Shown here piece by piece: positions 9,097 through 19,702 of a stretch of 64,000 nt of DNA. The DNA lies in contig CM064697.1 of the NCBI GenBank assembly GCA_032717465.1, forward strand, positions 5,477,533 through 5,541,532. The letters are read 5' to 3'. The translations under genes were made by a program, and so were the position numbers. This stretch comes from Coenobita brevimanus (taxonomy: Eukaryota; Arthropoda; Malacostraca; Decapoda; Coenobitidae). The notes below the pieces were generated by a model, which was not told the origin of the DNA, made no database searches, and was given only the letters and a program-made list of their open reading frames with translations. The stretch's first letter is position 1; every line of letters begins with the position of its first letter.

Positions 9097-10440
9097 TTAC
9101 GGTGGGTACACAGGCGTAGGAGCGAAGTGAGAGTGGTGGGCAGGGTTAGGGGTGAAGTGAAGGTGATGGGTAAATGTTAGGGTGGAAGTGAAGTGAGTAC
9201 GAAGAGAGGGTGGTATGTAGTGGCTGGCAGGAGTGAAGTGAGGGTGGTAGGTATTGGTAGGAGTAAAGTGAAGATGGTGGGTAGTTGTATGAGTGAAGTA
9301 AGGGGTAGGTAGTGGTAGGAGTAAAGTGAAGGTGGTAGGTAGTAGTGGGAGTGAAGTAAGGATGGTAGGTAATGGTGGGAGTGAAGTGAGGGTGGTGTTA
9401 GTGACGGGAGTGAAGGTGGTTGGTAGGTAGTGGTGGGAGTGAAGGTGGCAGGTATTGGTGGGAGTGAAGTGAGGGTGGTAGGTAGTGGTGGGAGTGAAGT
9501 GAGGGTGGTAGGTAGTGGTGGGAGTGAAGTGAAGGTGGTAGGTAGTGGTGGGAGTGAAGTGAGGGTGGTAGGTAGTGGTGGGAGTGAAGTGAGGGTGGTA
9601 GGTAGTGGTGGGAGTGAAGGTGGCAGGTAGTGGTGGGAGTGAAGTGAGGGTGGTAGGTAGTGGTGGGAGTGAAGGTGGCAGGTAGTGGTGGAAGTGAAGT
9701 GAGGGTGGTAGGTAGTGGTGGGAGTAAAGTGAGGGTGGTAGGTAGTGGTGGGAGTGAAGTGAGGGTGGTAGGTAGTGGTGGGAGTGAAGTGAAGGTGGTA
9801 GGTAGTGGTGGGAGTGAAGTGAAGGTGGTAGGTAGTGGTGGGTGTGAAGTGAAGGTGGTAGGTAGTGGTGGGTGTGAAGTGAAGGTGGTAGGTAGTGGTG
9901 GGAGTGAAGTGAAGGTGGTAGGTAGTGGTGGGAGTGAAGTGAAGGTGGTAGGTAGTGGTGGGAGTGAAGTGAAGGTGGTAGGTAGTGGTGGGTGTGAAGT
10001 GAGGGTGGTAGGTAGTGGCGGGAGTGAAGTGAAGATGGTAGGTAGTGGTGGGAGTGAAGTGAGGGTGGTAGGTAGTGGCGGGAGTGAAGTGAAGATGGTA
10101 GGTAGTGGTGGGTGTGAAGTGAGGGTGGTAGGTAGTGGCGGGAGTGAAGTGAAGATGGTAGGTAGTGGTGGGAGTGAAGTGAAGGTGTTAGTAGCGATGG
10201 GAGTGAAGTGAGGGTGGTAGGTAGTGGTGGGAGTGAAGTGAGGGTGGTAGGTAGTGATGGGAGTGAAGTGTGGGTGGTAGGTAGTGGTGGGAGTGAGGTG
10301 AGGGTGGTAGGTAGTGGTGGGAGGGAAGTGAGGGTGGTAGGTAGAGGTGGGGGTGAAGTGAGGGTGGTAGGTAGTGATGGGAGTGAAGTGTGGGTGGTAG
10401 GTAGTGGTGGGAGTGAGGTGAGGGTGGTAGGTAACTGGGT
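9097..10440 (+). repeat. 30-bp minisatellite, about 45 units
   Basis: The unit is close to GGTGGGAGTGAAGTGAGGGT followed by GGTAGGTAGT. Units are degenerate from 9097 to about 9420 and regular from 9421 to 10440. Near 10018-10170 a two-unit (60-bp) higher-order pattern alternates GGCGGGAGTGAAGTGAAGAT units with ordinary ones. Because 30 is a multiple of three, long open frames of ten-residue repeats appear on both strands. All frames stay open equally, so they are not evidence of a protein. Confidence 0.96.
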
Positions 10441-11532
10441 AAGTGTAATGGGCAGAAGGGGGGAGGGACCCAGAGTGCACAAAAACTAATAGGCTATGAT
10501 TAGTGCAGTCACGAAGGTGGGGAGGGAGAAGGACGCAAGACAAAACTGGAAGAGAACTGGCGATATTTACAGAGTGTGCATGAAACAACAGCATGCTCGA
10601 ATGCACCCAGACACTACCGCTGTGCTACTGATGAACGAGAACTTGATTTGAAGCGACTGCCTGGTGGGTACTTAGGAGGCGATTTACTCGGATTACCAAA
10701 TACTTGCTTTTGTTTTTAAGTTTAACCATGCTGAAACTTACAGGTCCATTTTTGATACTATGGTGAAACTGGCTAACTGCAAAAAATTAACAGGTACAAG
10801 GTCAGCTGATCGGATACAGACGAAGTAATCATATACCAAGGCTTCTGTTCTATATATACAGCACAACAAGGTACAGCAAAAGACACTGCAGGCGATGTCC
10901 AGGTACAGTACATTCTCCCATGCGTGGTTACCTTCACATGCCTCGCCACGTGCTGTCATCAATGTGCCCCAGATCAACTGCGCATATAATTGCAAAAAGT
11001 CACTTACGTACCATATATACCCAACAGTGACGTAAGCACAATCAATATGAATCGCTACTCTCGCTGTGGCTTAAATCATAAAACACAGGACGAAGAGCTT
11101 TGAAACGCCACTGGAAAATATGCTTTAAGTAATCAACAGTACATTATTTTCTAAACGTCAGTCATGGAAAAACAGTTATGGTATCTATTACCTTTACAGC
11201 CACCCTGAATGAAAGGATATCCCAATTCCAATTTCAAACACGTATCGGTACATAAACTTTTATTTCTCACATTCCACTGCGCACGTTAACTTATTTGCCT
11301 ATCCAAGTGCATAGAGTCACTTAAGAACCAATATGCCGGCAAAGTGACTGACATGCATACACTCATATCTATTTGATCTATTTGTATAAGCAGCTGCGTG
11401 TGAGTCTGCGTGCAAACCACCCCTATCATTTTCCTGGCGATTACAGACTCAACAAATAGCACCATCACGCTAGGATCATTTAAAGGCAGCACGTGTTACA
11501 CAAGAAAAGCGAAGGTAAAATGTCAAACTCAT

Positions 11533-11534
<2 letters not shown>
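10441..11534. other. No supportable feature
   Basis: Unique sequence. No frame shows a recognisable domain or splice context. Confidence 0.55.

Positions 11535-11577
<43 letters not shown>
11535..11577 (+). repeat. (AC)n microsatellite
   Basis: About 21 AC units. Confidence 0.97.
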
Positions 11578-11579
<2 letters not shown>

Positions 11580-11746
11580 GGGCGGGGCGAAAATGCAGCA
11601 TCAATTCACGCAGAGAGTCGACCTTCCCTGCGTGCACACCCCTGCTACCAGCACAGCAACACAGGGCTAATAATATACGCACATTGTCTAGAGAGGATCG
11701 CGGCAGCAGGGGAATAACTAGTTTCGCAGGTGCGGTGGAGAGGTGG

Positions 11747-11840
11747 TTAACCCCTCCTCTGCCATGACGACATTTCTTTATTTTGCTACCGCCGGACGAT
11801 ATCATTAAGCCTTCGAGACACCCTCGCAATGATGGGGTAA
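11747..11840 (+). repeat. Short dispersed repeat with inverted ends (family M), copy
   Basis: It begins GTTAACCCCTCC, carries the family core TTTTGCTACCGCCGGACGAT, and ends near ATGATGGGGTAAAA. It is one of at least ten copies sharing this core and the inverted CCCCTTC/GAAGGGG-type ends. Confidence 0.6.
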
Positions 11841-11845
11841 AATGT

Positions 11846-12830
11846 GCAGGTGTGGTAATCAGGTGACTAATGAGCAAATGTGGATGCTGGACAGGTAAGT
11901 GGGCAGGTTTGGTAGCCAGGTGAGTGAGTGGCCAGGTGTGGTAGTAGGTAGGTGTGGTGTGGTATGCGGGTGACTGAATGGACAGGTGTGGTTACTATGA
12001 AGGTGAGTGGGCATGTTTGGTATGAGGGTGAGTGGGTATGGTAGGTGTTGTAGCTGTCAGGTGTTGCACTATCCACATGAGTATCAGGTGTGGCTACTAC
12101 TTGGAATAGAGGGTCGCCGGGCAAGTGTAGGATGGCCAGACGCGTAAATGACAAGAAGAACGGGCGGTCAGGTAACTAAGGGGACTGACGAGCAAGTAGC
12201 CAGATGAGTAAGCAGCCAAACGCATAAATAGCCAGATGATTAAATTGCTAGAGATGTAAACTGCCATAAGCGGTCAGAGAAGTAAGTGGCCCCAGGCGTA
12301 ACTGACCATACAAGTTGATAAATGAGGAAGTGGTCAGGTGAGTAAGTAGCCAGAAAAGCAAGCCGTCACAAAAGTAAGCAGACAGATAAGTGAATGTGTC
12401 AGCCAAAGGGATGATGGCAGTAGGTGTGGTGGGTAAGGCAGGATGAGGCAGGAGTGAGTGGTAGGGGGTTCAGAGGCAAGAATAAGTAAGAGTCTGGTTA
12501 GGACTGAGTGAGGGATTGTTATGAAGGAATATTTTGTGCTTAGCTTGGTGATAGGGTTGGTGGGTGGTGAGAGTAAGTAAAGAGGTAAATGGGTGATGGG
12601 GCAGGTGGTGGGTACGGCTGGGTGAGGGGGCAAATGGTGAGTGAAGAAGCATAGGGCAGGTAAAATGAGTAAGGTGCGTAAGGGTAAGTGAGGAAGCAGA
12701 CTGTGGGTAGGAGTGGGATAGGGAGGGTAGATGGTGGGTAGGGTGGCTGGGGGGAGGGCGGTATAGCGGGCGAGGGGGAAAGATCGTGAGTGAGATGGCT
12801 AGTGAGAGAAAACGGGACTAAATATATGAC
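11846..12830 (+). repeat. Degenerate GT/GA-rich minisatellite region
   Basis: Loose repetition of CAGGTGTGGTAG, GTGAGTGGGCAG and GGTGAGTAAG motifs with no clean period. It grades into a G-rich stretch after about 12400. Frames here are low-complexity artefacts. Confidence 0.6.
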
Positions 12831-13066
12831 GGATTCCCTGAAGGACAATTGGCGTGAGTATGAGTTAAGTAATCCATAAGTTCAGTAAGCCTGGGGACCC
12901 TATCTTATTCTGTTTAGGATAATGTGTGATATTAATGCAGTACATGTCAACACTACATCAATAATATGCAACGGAATACTAAATAACATGCAAGAGAATA
13001 TTAATATAAAATGGAAACCTGGCTGACATACTGACCATCACGATCATCACACACACCGCAACTCAG
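12831..13066. other. No supportable feature
   Basis: Short unique stretch before the hairpin module. Confidence 0.5.
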
Positions 13067-13205
13067 CCAGGAGACAGGGCGTGTGTGCTGGGCATTCCCC
13101 AGGCCCTGTCTTCCCCCTTACCTTTACTCAAGACAACCACCAGCAACCGGGCTACAGCAAGGCCCGGTCTCCTCGAATTGAGGAGAGAATCATCAACAAC
13201 AACAA
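13067..13205. other. Three consecutive hairpins followed by (AAC)n
   Basis: GACAGGGC pairs with GCCCTGTC (near 13073 and 13107), ACCGGGC with GCCCGGT (near 13147 and 13163), and TCTCCTC with GAGGAGA across a five-base loop (near 13168-13186). An AATCATCAACAACAACAAC tail follows. It could be the end of a retroelement or a structured untranslated region. I do not recognise the family. Confidence 0.45.
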
Positions 13206-13794
13206 CATCACGATCATGTTCCGTTCTGTGATGTCCTTGGCCAGGTTTCGATAGCTAGCCATGGTGGATATTTCAAGTGAGTGATGGCTCCATATTCTTT
13301 CATATATTGCCATTTACTCAGACACCTCTAAATACTAATGACATACAGCGTCTGATTTACACACTCGGTCGAAAAACTTTCAATCGACATTCACATGCAC
13401 CACCTTCGTACTTCACCAATACAGAAGGAGGAAAAATTTGCCTATCACTCTCACTCCATGGAGAAGGTTCGGTCCTGCAGTGGAACATATATGGAGTGAT
13501 ACAAAGAAAAGCAATTTAAATAAACAACTAAAGAAGAGGTACAGGAAAGGCTACCGAAATACGGTTCTAAGTATGAATGAGGGAAAATTAAGAAAGTGGG
13601 TTTGAACGAGGAAACTTCTGAATTCTGAGGAACTGGGTTTCAGTGAGCAAAATAATGTATGTGAGTCTGATAAAGGAAAACTGTGAGCGAGTGAGTGAGT
13701 GAGAGTAATACAGGTGGGTAAGTGTACAGGTGTGTGGTGTAGCTGTGAGTACTGAGGCTGCTGACCGTTTGAGTTGCATTTGTTACCTGATGAC
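13206..13794. other. No supportable feature
   Basis: Unique sequence with no coding support. Confidence 0.5.
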
Positions 13795-13819
13795 AGCGTT
13801 TACTTTTATCGCAAGTCAC

Positions 13820-13997
13820 CAGCATTATCCACCTACTCATCCATCTATACATCCATCCGCTCAACCACTAACCCATACATCCATCCATTTATCCTCCACC
13901 TACCCATCCATCCATCCACCAATCCAACATCTAATCTACCCACCACTTACCCACCCATCCATCCATCCACCAATCCACCATCTACCCATCCACTCAC

Positions 13998-13999
<2 letters not shown>
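13820..13999 (+). repeat. Degenerate (CCAT)n / CCACC tract
   Basis: Interrupted ATCC and ACCC tetranucleotides run directly into a GT microsatellite. Confidence 0.9.

Positions 14000-14000
<1 letters not shown>

Positions 14001-14084
<84 letters not shown>
14001..14084 (+). repeat. (GT)n microsatellite
   Basis: An uninterrupted run of 42 GT units. Confidence 0.98.
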
Positions 14085-14085
<1 letters not shown>

Positions 14086-14555
14086 CTCGTTCCTCAATGC
14101 CCACGAGCGTCTGAACTTCTGAGAACCATTTATGGATTAGCTGTGATGAAGAAAATAATGACTTGCAAACTGTCAGCAACTCAGCCTCATAAAAATGCCA
14201 ATAATTAACCAGAGGGAGAAGCCATGTAGCACAGCACCAGGCCAGCAGTACCAGGTCAGCACATCAGCATCACCCAAACACTAGCACAACCATTCAGCAG
14301 GTAACGCGAATCATTACCTGGGCATTTACAGGAGCAGGTGTGAAGGACAAGGGGGTACCTGGATTCTAAATTGCCGTCAGCAGAGAAGTCAGCACACGTA
14401 CCAATATTCCGCTGAGGCAATAAATCTTAACACAGCGCTCCACTTAACCCTTGCCGACCTTCATGTGATCTATTTATATTTAGGCCTGAGATACCACGCT
14501 TCGGGTTTCTTATAATATTATTTACTAAACAAGCCAGGGTTATGATACTGGTCCC

Positions 14556-14589
<34 letters not shown>

Positions 14590-14943
14590 GGGGGTGAGGG
14601 AAACAGTTAACATTTTTTACCCGAGGCCGGACAATTAATACAGGTTAGGAAAGACGACCCTGGACTTAAGAGATTAACAGTAAATTTAACCTGAACTTTG
14701 GTCATAACAAAATAATTAATGTGGCAGAAAATATTAGACCACAAATCAAAACTCACAAATTAAGTAGCGAATTTAATATAACAATTTCGCCCATACCCGT
14801 ACTTAGCATTTCCTACGGCCCTCCTGATATTTTTACCCATTCAGTTCGCGGACGTATTTTGTATTTTATTCTGGCTAATACGATAATAGTCTTTGGAGAG
14901 ATTTACGCGGTGAAGGGGTTACACGTACTCTCCAACAGCCACT
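14085..14943. other. No gene; (GA)n at 14559-14586
   Basis: Unique sequence apart from a 28-bp GA run. Confidence 0.6.
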
Positions 14944-15035
14944 TCACCCCTAGTACGTACTTTGTGTTTTCTTTCTGTCAACGCCACACGATTTGACTTT
15001 GCTTGGTACTGACCCCTCGGGATGAAAGGGTTAAC
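14936..15035 (+). repeat. Family M dispersed repeat, copy
   Basis: It reads from CACTTCACCCCTAGTACG to GGATGAAAGGGTTAAC, so its ends are imperfect inverted repeats. The middle carries the core in diverged form (TTTCTGTCAACGCCACACGA). Confidence 0.6.
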
Positions 15036-15596
15036 AGCAGTCAGTCTGGGCCTTTCAAATTACCAGTTTAAAAAAATCTCCAATCCAGGAAATAAATCAG
15101 ACGATCAGGATAACAGTACGATAAAAACACCCCAGTAATTATACACCATTAAATCAATTAACTCTATTATTTACACCGTTGGGCTGGGGCTTATACAGAT
15201 TTTTATATGGTAATTCAAAGTTTTTCACGTATCACCTTTGATGGACTCAAGGTAGGAATAATGAAATATTGGCTGTATTGCCTAACAGTGTTCTACTTGC
15301 CATTAAGAGACTCGTTTATATTCAACACCGCAAGGCAAAATTATTAAGGCTCAGATAACAACACAATGCAAACGGCCCACTGATTACATAACAGCCTAAT
15401 TACATCCCGTCTATCCGTTACGTAAACTATTATCCAACATTACTTTGCACTCGTCCCCCGCTGAGTAGAGGCAGGGGGCTACGAGGGGGATAGAGGGGAG
15501 GAAAGGAGGATAGAAAGGGGAAGGAAGAAGAGAAGGGCAGAATGGGAGGGAGGGAAGATACAAGTGAAAAGCTCATAGGCCGATGATCACGGGGAC
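15036..15596. other. No supportable feature
   Basis: AT-rich unique sequence to about 15440, then a short purine-rich patch (15470-15560). Confidence 0.5.
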
Positions 15597-15985
15597 TAGA
15601 CGTGACGAGGGGCACGGTCCTAGGATGCAGGATAAAGGGGACGAGGGCTGTCCTTATCACCATCTTGCTATCTGTCATTATCTAGTTATCTGTCTGCTGT
15701 CTGCAAGGTAGACAAAACAGAAACAGAAAACAGAAATTGCCTAATCGTATCCCGACTCGTCTCTCAGTCTGACTATCTAGCTGCTATCTCTACTCTCTGA
15801 CGGCACGTCCCAGTATTTCAGGCTGGGTGGGTAGAAAAAATAAAAACAAAACTCACCTGATCGTATCCTGACTGTGCTGCCATGCCTCATTCCACCCCAC
15901 CAGACGTGACAGGGGCGCGGTCCTGGAACAAAGGACAAAGGAGGTTAAGGCTGTTTCTATCTGCCTCTTTATCTATCTAGTGATA
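15597..15985 (+). repeat. Diverged direct duplication, period about 305 bp
   Basis: AGACGTGACGAGGGGCACGG...TATCTAG at 15597-15685 recurs as AGACGTGACAGGGGCGCGG... at 15902-15985. A second motif (CCTAATCGTATCCCGACT / CCTGATCGTATCCTGACT) recurs between them. Confidence 0.65.
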
Positions 15986-16508
15986 TACCCAGTATCTGCC
16001 TGCAAGTCCTATTTTATTTTTTTATCAGGATGGTCCCCCTTAAAATTTCCATAGCATATCTCTACTCAGGTGTAATCCCTCATTCCCTGCTCCCCTCCCT
16101 CAGCGTTGTTCTTCCACTTCACTCGTGATCTGCATTTTCTCATCCCACTCATTCAGTGTACAGAAGTCCTTGCTATATCTGGTACCCCATGACTGCTTCC
16201 ACTAGCTTGAAAGATGAATCTGCGACACCGGCACCATTAAGACATGTGTATAAATCTATTACAAGTTGGCGGCTGAAATCTGAAGGACACTAGGGCTGGT
16301 TTAACCAGTTTTACAATCTGCATCTGTGAGCCAATAAAGACAAAAAGGTTGAAACACCAAATGCATTCATATATTAAGAACATCACTTCAACAGTCACGA
16401 ACCATTAACGTTGCTGCATAAAACAATGATAAGACCGTGAAAATCTAATATCAAAATAGGAGAGAGTGTTTCAAGCCATACCCACACACAGCCAAGAAAT
16501 AATAAAAT
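15986..16508. other. No supportable feature
   Basis: Unique sequence upstream of the LINE. Confidence 0.5.
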
Positions 16509-16604
16509 AACTACCCCCCCTGGGGGTAGGGGGGTTTGTCAAGAATACTCCCCCAGTATCCCTGCTTGTCGTAAAAGGCGACTAAAAGGGTTGGCGGAGG
16601 GTTA

Positions 16605-17363
16605 GTGCCCCTCCCCGGAAAACAACTAACTAAAAAAACAAACAATAAGCCTCGGACAAGGACTGACCAAACGTTGACGACCAAGGACCGGACAAAGGAC
16701 ATTGCAATTGGAACGTGGAATGTAAGGGGAGCAAATGAGGTGAAAGAGAGAGAGATTGTCCAGGTGCTTGAGGATGCGAAAGTGGATGTATGTGGAATAA
16801 CTGAAACAAAATGGAGAGGAGAAAGTGTGAGAGAATGGGAGTATGGATGGGGTATATGTGCAGGAGTAGGTGAGAATGAGAGGGCAAAGGAAGGAGTATG
16901 TAGAGTTGTGAGTAAAAGATGGAAGAGGAGCATAAGACAGTATGGATCAGTTGGATCAAGGATTGTGTGGGTAAAGTTGAAAGTTGGAATACAAATGTGG
17001 GCGATTGTGTGTGTGTATGCGCCAACGCAAGATCGTGCTAGAAGAGTGAGAGAAGAGTTCTGGACAAATGTAGAAGTGTGCATGGAAAAGTTTGGAAGGA
17101 ATGATAGAGTGTTTTTGATTGGTGATATGAATGGTAAAGTTGGGAATGTGAAGGTGGATGGAATAGTTGGTGAGTGGGGTGTGCCTGCTGAGATAGATGA
17201 GAATGGGAGTGCGTTAGTGGACATTTGTGCTGGGAGGGGGTTGGTGATAGCCAATACCCTCTTCAGGCATAAAATGATCCACAGGTATACATGGCGAGTG
17301 ATGAGAAGGGTGGGTGGTGAATTGAGTGAAAGGAAGGCAATGATTGATTATGTGTGTGGATGA
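16605..17363 (+). CDS. LINE endonuclease domain (first part of broken ORF)
   Basis: This frame encodes an APE-type endonuclease that nicks the target DNA to prime reverse transcription. Visible motifs are TWNVRG at about residues 36-41, ITETKW at 64-69 and GDMNGKVG near 172. The final SDH motif falls after the frameshift, in the next frame. No ATG lies in frame before the domain: the frame is open from about 16575 and the nominal start is GTG, so the true start is unknown or lost. The frame ends prematurely at DYVCG followed by a stop, because a GT unit has been lost in a short GTGTGTG run at about 17350-17358 (two-base deletion relative to the open continuation). Confidence 0.88.
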   Translation: MPLPGKQLTKKTNNKPRTRTDQTLTTKDRTKDIAIGTWNVRGANEVKEREIVQVLEDAKVDVCGITETKWRGESVREWEYGWGICAGVGENERAKEGVCRVVSKRWKRSIRQYGSVGSRIVWVKLKVGIQMWAIVCVYAPTQDRARRVREEFWTNVEVCMEKFGRNDRVFLIGDMNGKVGNVKVDGIVGEWGVPAEIDENGSALVDICAGRGLVIANTLFRHKMIHRYTWRVMRRVGGELSERKAMIDYVCG

Positions 17364-19674
17364 AAGGATGCGAAGATGTATATTGGATGCAAGAGTTTAT
17401 AGAGGTTGGGGGAGTGGACTTTCTGACCACTACTTGGTGATGGCCAGAGTTAAAGTTCAAGTAAGATGGAGGAATAGAAGAAGGGAAAGACGAGAGGAAG
17501 GAGTAGTTGCAAGGAGAGTGGAAAGGTTACAAGAGGATGAGAAAAAGGCAGAGTATAAGAGAGAAGTGGAGGAGCGATTGGGCAAATATGAGTTGGAGCA
17601 GATGGGGGACGTGGAAGGTGTGTGTAGAATATTTACAGAAGAAATATGTGCAGCATGTGATGTGGTGTGTGGAAGGAAGAGAAGACGGAGGGGGGTGCAA
17701 GGAACAGCGTGGTGGACTGAAGAGGTGAAACGGGCTGTGGCACAAAAGAAGAAAGCATACAATGAATGGATGAGAAATAGGGGCGTGGAAGAAGTTGAGA
17801 GGCGGAAGAGAGAGTTATATGTAGAAAGAAAGAGAGAGGTGAAAAGATTAGTAAGAGAGAGTAAGAAGAGAGTGGATGAGGAATTTAGAAGGAATTTGAG
17901 TGTAAAGTGGAGGGACTGTAAGAAAATGTTCTGGAAAGAGGTGAAAAGAGTAAGACAGGGTGGAAGTGAAGTTAGCAGGGGAGTGAAAGATAAAAATGGT
18001 AGATTACTAGTGGAGAAGGGAGAAAAAGTGAGCAGATGGAGAGAACATTTTAAGGAATTGTTGAACGTAGAGGATGGAAGTAATGAGAGTATAAGTGGCT
18101 GGGGAATGGCTGGAAGAAGGAGGGAGGTGAGAAGACAGGAAGAAATCAGTAGGATAGAAGTTGTGGAAGCAATGAAGAAAGTTAAATCAGGGAAAGCCCC
18201 AGGAATTGATGAAGTGTGTGGTGAAATGCTGAAGCATGGGGGAGAGATAGTAGTAGAATGGATGTGGAAGATGTGCAGATTGGCCTGGGAGGAAGGTAGA
18301 GTCCCGGAGGATTGGAAGTCAGGTATAATTATTCCCTTGTACATAGGAAAAGGGGAAAAAGAAGTGTGTGGTAATCATAGGGGCATTTGTCTTCTTAGTA
18401 TAATAGGAAAAGTATATGGTATGATACTTATTGACAGAGTTAGAGAAAGAACAGAGAAATTAGTTGGAGAAGAACAGGGAGGCTTTAGGAAGGGAAGAGG
18501 TTGTGTAGATCAGATATTCATTCTCAGATCTTTAGTGGAAAAGTTTCTAGAGAAGGGAAAGAAGTTGTATGCAGCTTTCATGGATTTGGAGAAAGCATAT
18601 GACAGGGTGGATAGACTAGGATTGTGGAAAGTGTTAAGAATATATGGAATAGATGGGAAGTTGTTGAATGCTGTGAAGAGTATGTACGATGGTGCGAAGG
18701 CTGCAGTGCGTGTGGATGGTGAACTAAGTGAATTTTTCTCTTTGAAAGTTGGGTTGAAACAGGGATGTGTCATGTCTCCATGGTTGTTCAATCTGTACAT
18801 GGATGGGGTAATAAAAGAGGTACAGGGTAGGGTAGTGGATGTTGGAGTGGCCCTGGTGAGAGAGGACAGTGTTTGGAAACTCCCTGTACTGTTGTTTGCA
18901 GATGATACCGTGTTGTTGAGTGAAGACGAAGGGGAGCTGCAAGGCTTGGTGGATGAGTTTGGGAGAGTGTGTAAGAAACGGAATCTAAAGGTGAATGTAG
19001 GGAAGAGTAAAGTGATGGTCTTTGAGAGAGGTGAAGTCAGTGAATGTACAGCGAGGTTGGATGGTGAGGAATTGGAAAATGTGAGTACGTTTAAGTACTT
19101 GGGTAGTGTGATGAGTAAGGATGGAGGTTTGGAGGGTGAAGTGCTTGAAAGGGTACAGCAGGGAAGAAAGGTTGCTGGTTCTTTGAAAGCAGTGATAAGA
19201 AACAGGGAAGTGAGCATGGAAGTGAAAAAGTTACTACATGACAGTATTGTGATACCAACTCTAACGTACGGAAGTGAAGCTTGGACGTTGTTGGAAGGAC
19301 ACAAGTCAAGAGTGAGAGCCGTGGAAATGAGTTATTTAAGAGGAGCCTGTGGAGTCACATGGAGAGACAGGCTGACGAATGAGGATATAAAGGAGCGTTG
19401 TGGTGTTGATGTGGATGTGATAGGAAGCGTTATGAGGAACACACTGAGGTGGTTTGGCCATGTGGAGAGGATGGAGGGTCAAAGACAGACGAAGAGAGTG
19501 TATGTGAGTGAGGTGGAGGGGGAAAGAGGGAGGGGGAGGCCGAGGATGAGATGGAGAGATGGGGTGGAGAGGTATATGAGAGAGGGGTGTGTGAGTTGGG
19601 AGCAGGGGAGTGAAATGGCGGGGGACAGGGCGACTTGGAGGCGATTTGTTTGTGGCCACCCCAAACGGGATTGA
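17344..19674 (+). CDS. LINE reverse transcriptase (second part of broken ORF)
   Basis: It continues the endonuclease (GLSDHYLV near residue 27-34) and then carries the reverse transcriptase. Motifs in order are SGKAPGIDEV near 281, NHRGICLLSIIGKVY, GGFRKGRGCVDQIF, AFMDLEKAYDRVD, KQGCVMSPWLFNLYMDG, the catalytic FADD near 517, NVGKSKVMVF and FKYLGSVMSKDGG. The C-terminal region has RNTLRWFGHVERM near 697 and ends GHPKRD. The frame is intact over 770 codons. It should be read as the second piece of one protein, because its first codons overlap the end of the endonuclease frame. No RNase H domain is visible, as in RTE elements. Confidence 0.92.
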   Translation: MIMCVDERMRRCILDARVYRGWGSGLSDHYLVMARVKVQVRWRNRRRERREEGVVARRVERLQEDEKKAEYKREVEERLGKYELEQMGDVEGVCRIFTEEICAACDVVCGRKRRRRGVQGTAWWTEEVKRAVAQKKKAYNEWMRNRGVEEVERRKRELYVERKREVKRLVRESKKRVDEEFRRNLSVKWRDCKKMFWKEVKRVRQGGSEVSRGVKDKNGRLLVEKGEKVSRWREHFKELLNVEDGSNESISGWGMAGRRREVRRQEEISRIEVVEAMKKVKSGKAPGIDEVCGEMLKHGGEIVVEWMWKMCRLAWEEGRVPEDWKSGIIIPLYIGKGEKEVCGNHRGICLLSIIGKVYGMILIDRVRERTEKLVGEEQGGFRKGRGCVDQIFILRSLVEKFLEKGKKLYAAFMDLEKAYDRVDRLGLWKVLRIYGIDGKLLNAVKSMYDGAKAAVRVDGELSEFFSLKVGLKQGCVMSPWLFNLYMDGVIKEVQGRVVDVGVALVREDSVWKLPVLLFADDTVLLSEDEGELQGLVDEFGRVCKKRNLKVNVGKSKVMVFERGEVSECTARLDGEELENVSTFKYLGSVMSKDGGLEGEVLERVQQGRKVAGSLKAVIRNREVSMEVKKLLHDSIVIPTLTYGSEAWTLLEGHKSRVRAVEMSYLRGACGVTWRDRLTNEDIKERCGVDVDVIGSVMRNTLRWFGHVERMEGQRQTKRVYVSEVEGERGRGRPRMRWRDGVERYMREGCVSWEQGSEMAGDRATWRRFVCGHPKRD

Positions 19675-19702
19675 GGCGTCTGGCAATAGATAGATAGATA
19701 GA

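Larger units (their letters stand above)
16509..19702 (+). mobile_element. Near-complete RTE-like non-LTR retrotransposon (LINE)
   Basis: The 5' untranslated part begins near CCCCCCTGGGGGTAGGGGGG and includes GTCGTAAAAGGCGACTAAAA. A single coding unit, broken by one frameshift near 17355, encodes an apurinic-like endonuclease and then reverse transcriptase. The stop codon at 19672-19674 is followed by only about a dozen bases and an (ATAG)n tail. One combined ORF, a very short 3' untranslated part and a simple-repeat tail rather than poly(A) are RTE-clade traits. The exact 5' end and target duplication are not resolved. Confidence 0.9.

Noticed and set aside
9097..10606. 460-, 402- and 183-codon frames with ten-residue repeats
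   Set aside because: The 30-bp tandem unit keeps all frames open on both strands; no start context, signal peptide or flanking unique coding sequence supports a protein.
10627..10650. CTGATGA motif as a possible hammerhead ribozyme core (also at 30.25 and 45.43 kb)
   Set aside because: No properly placed GAAA and no flanking stems could be found at any of the three sites.
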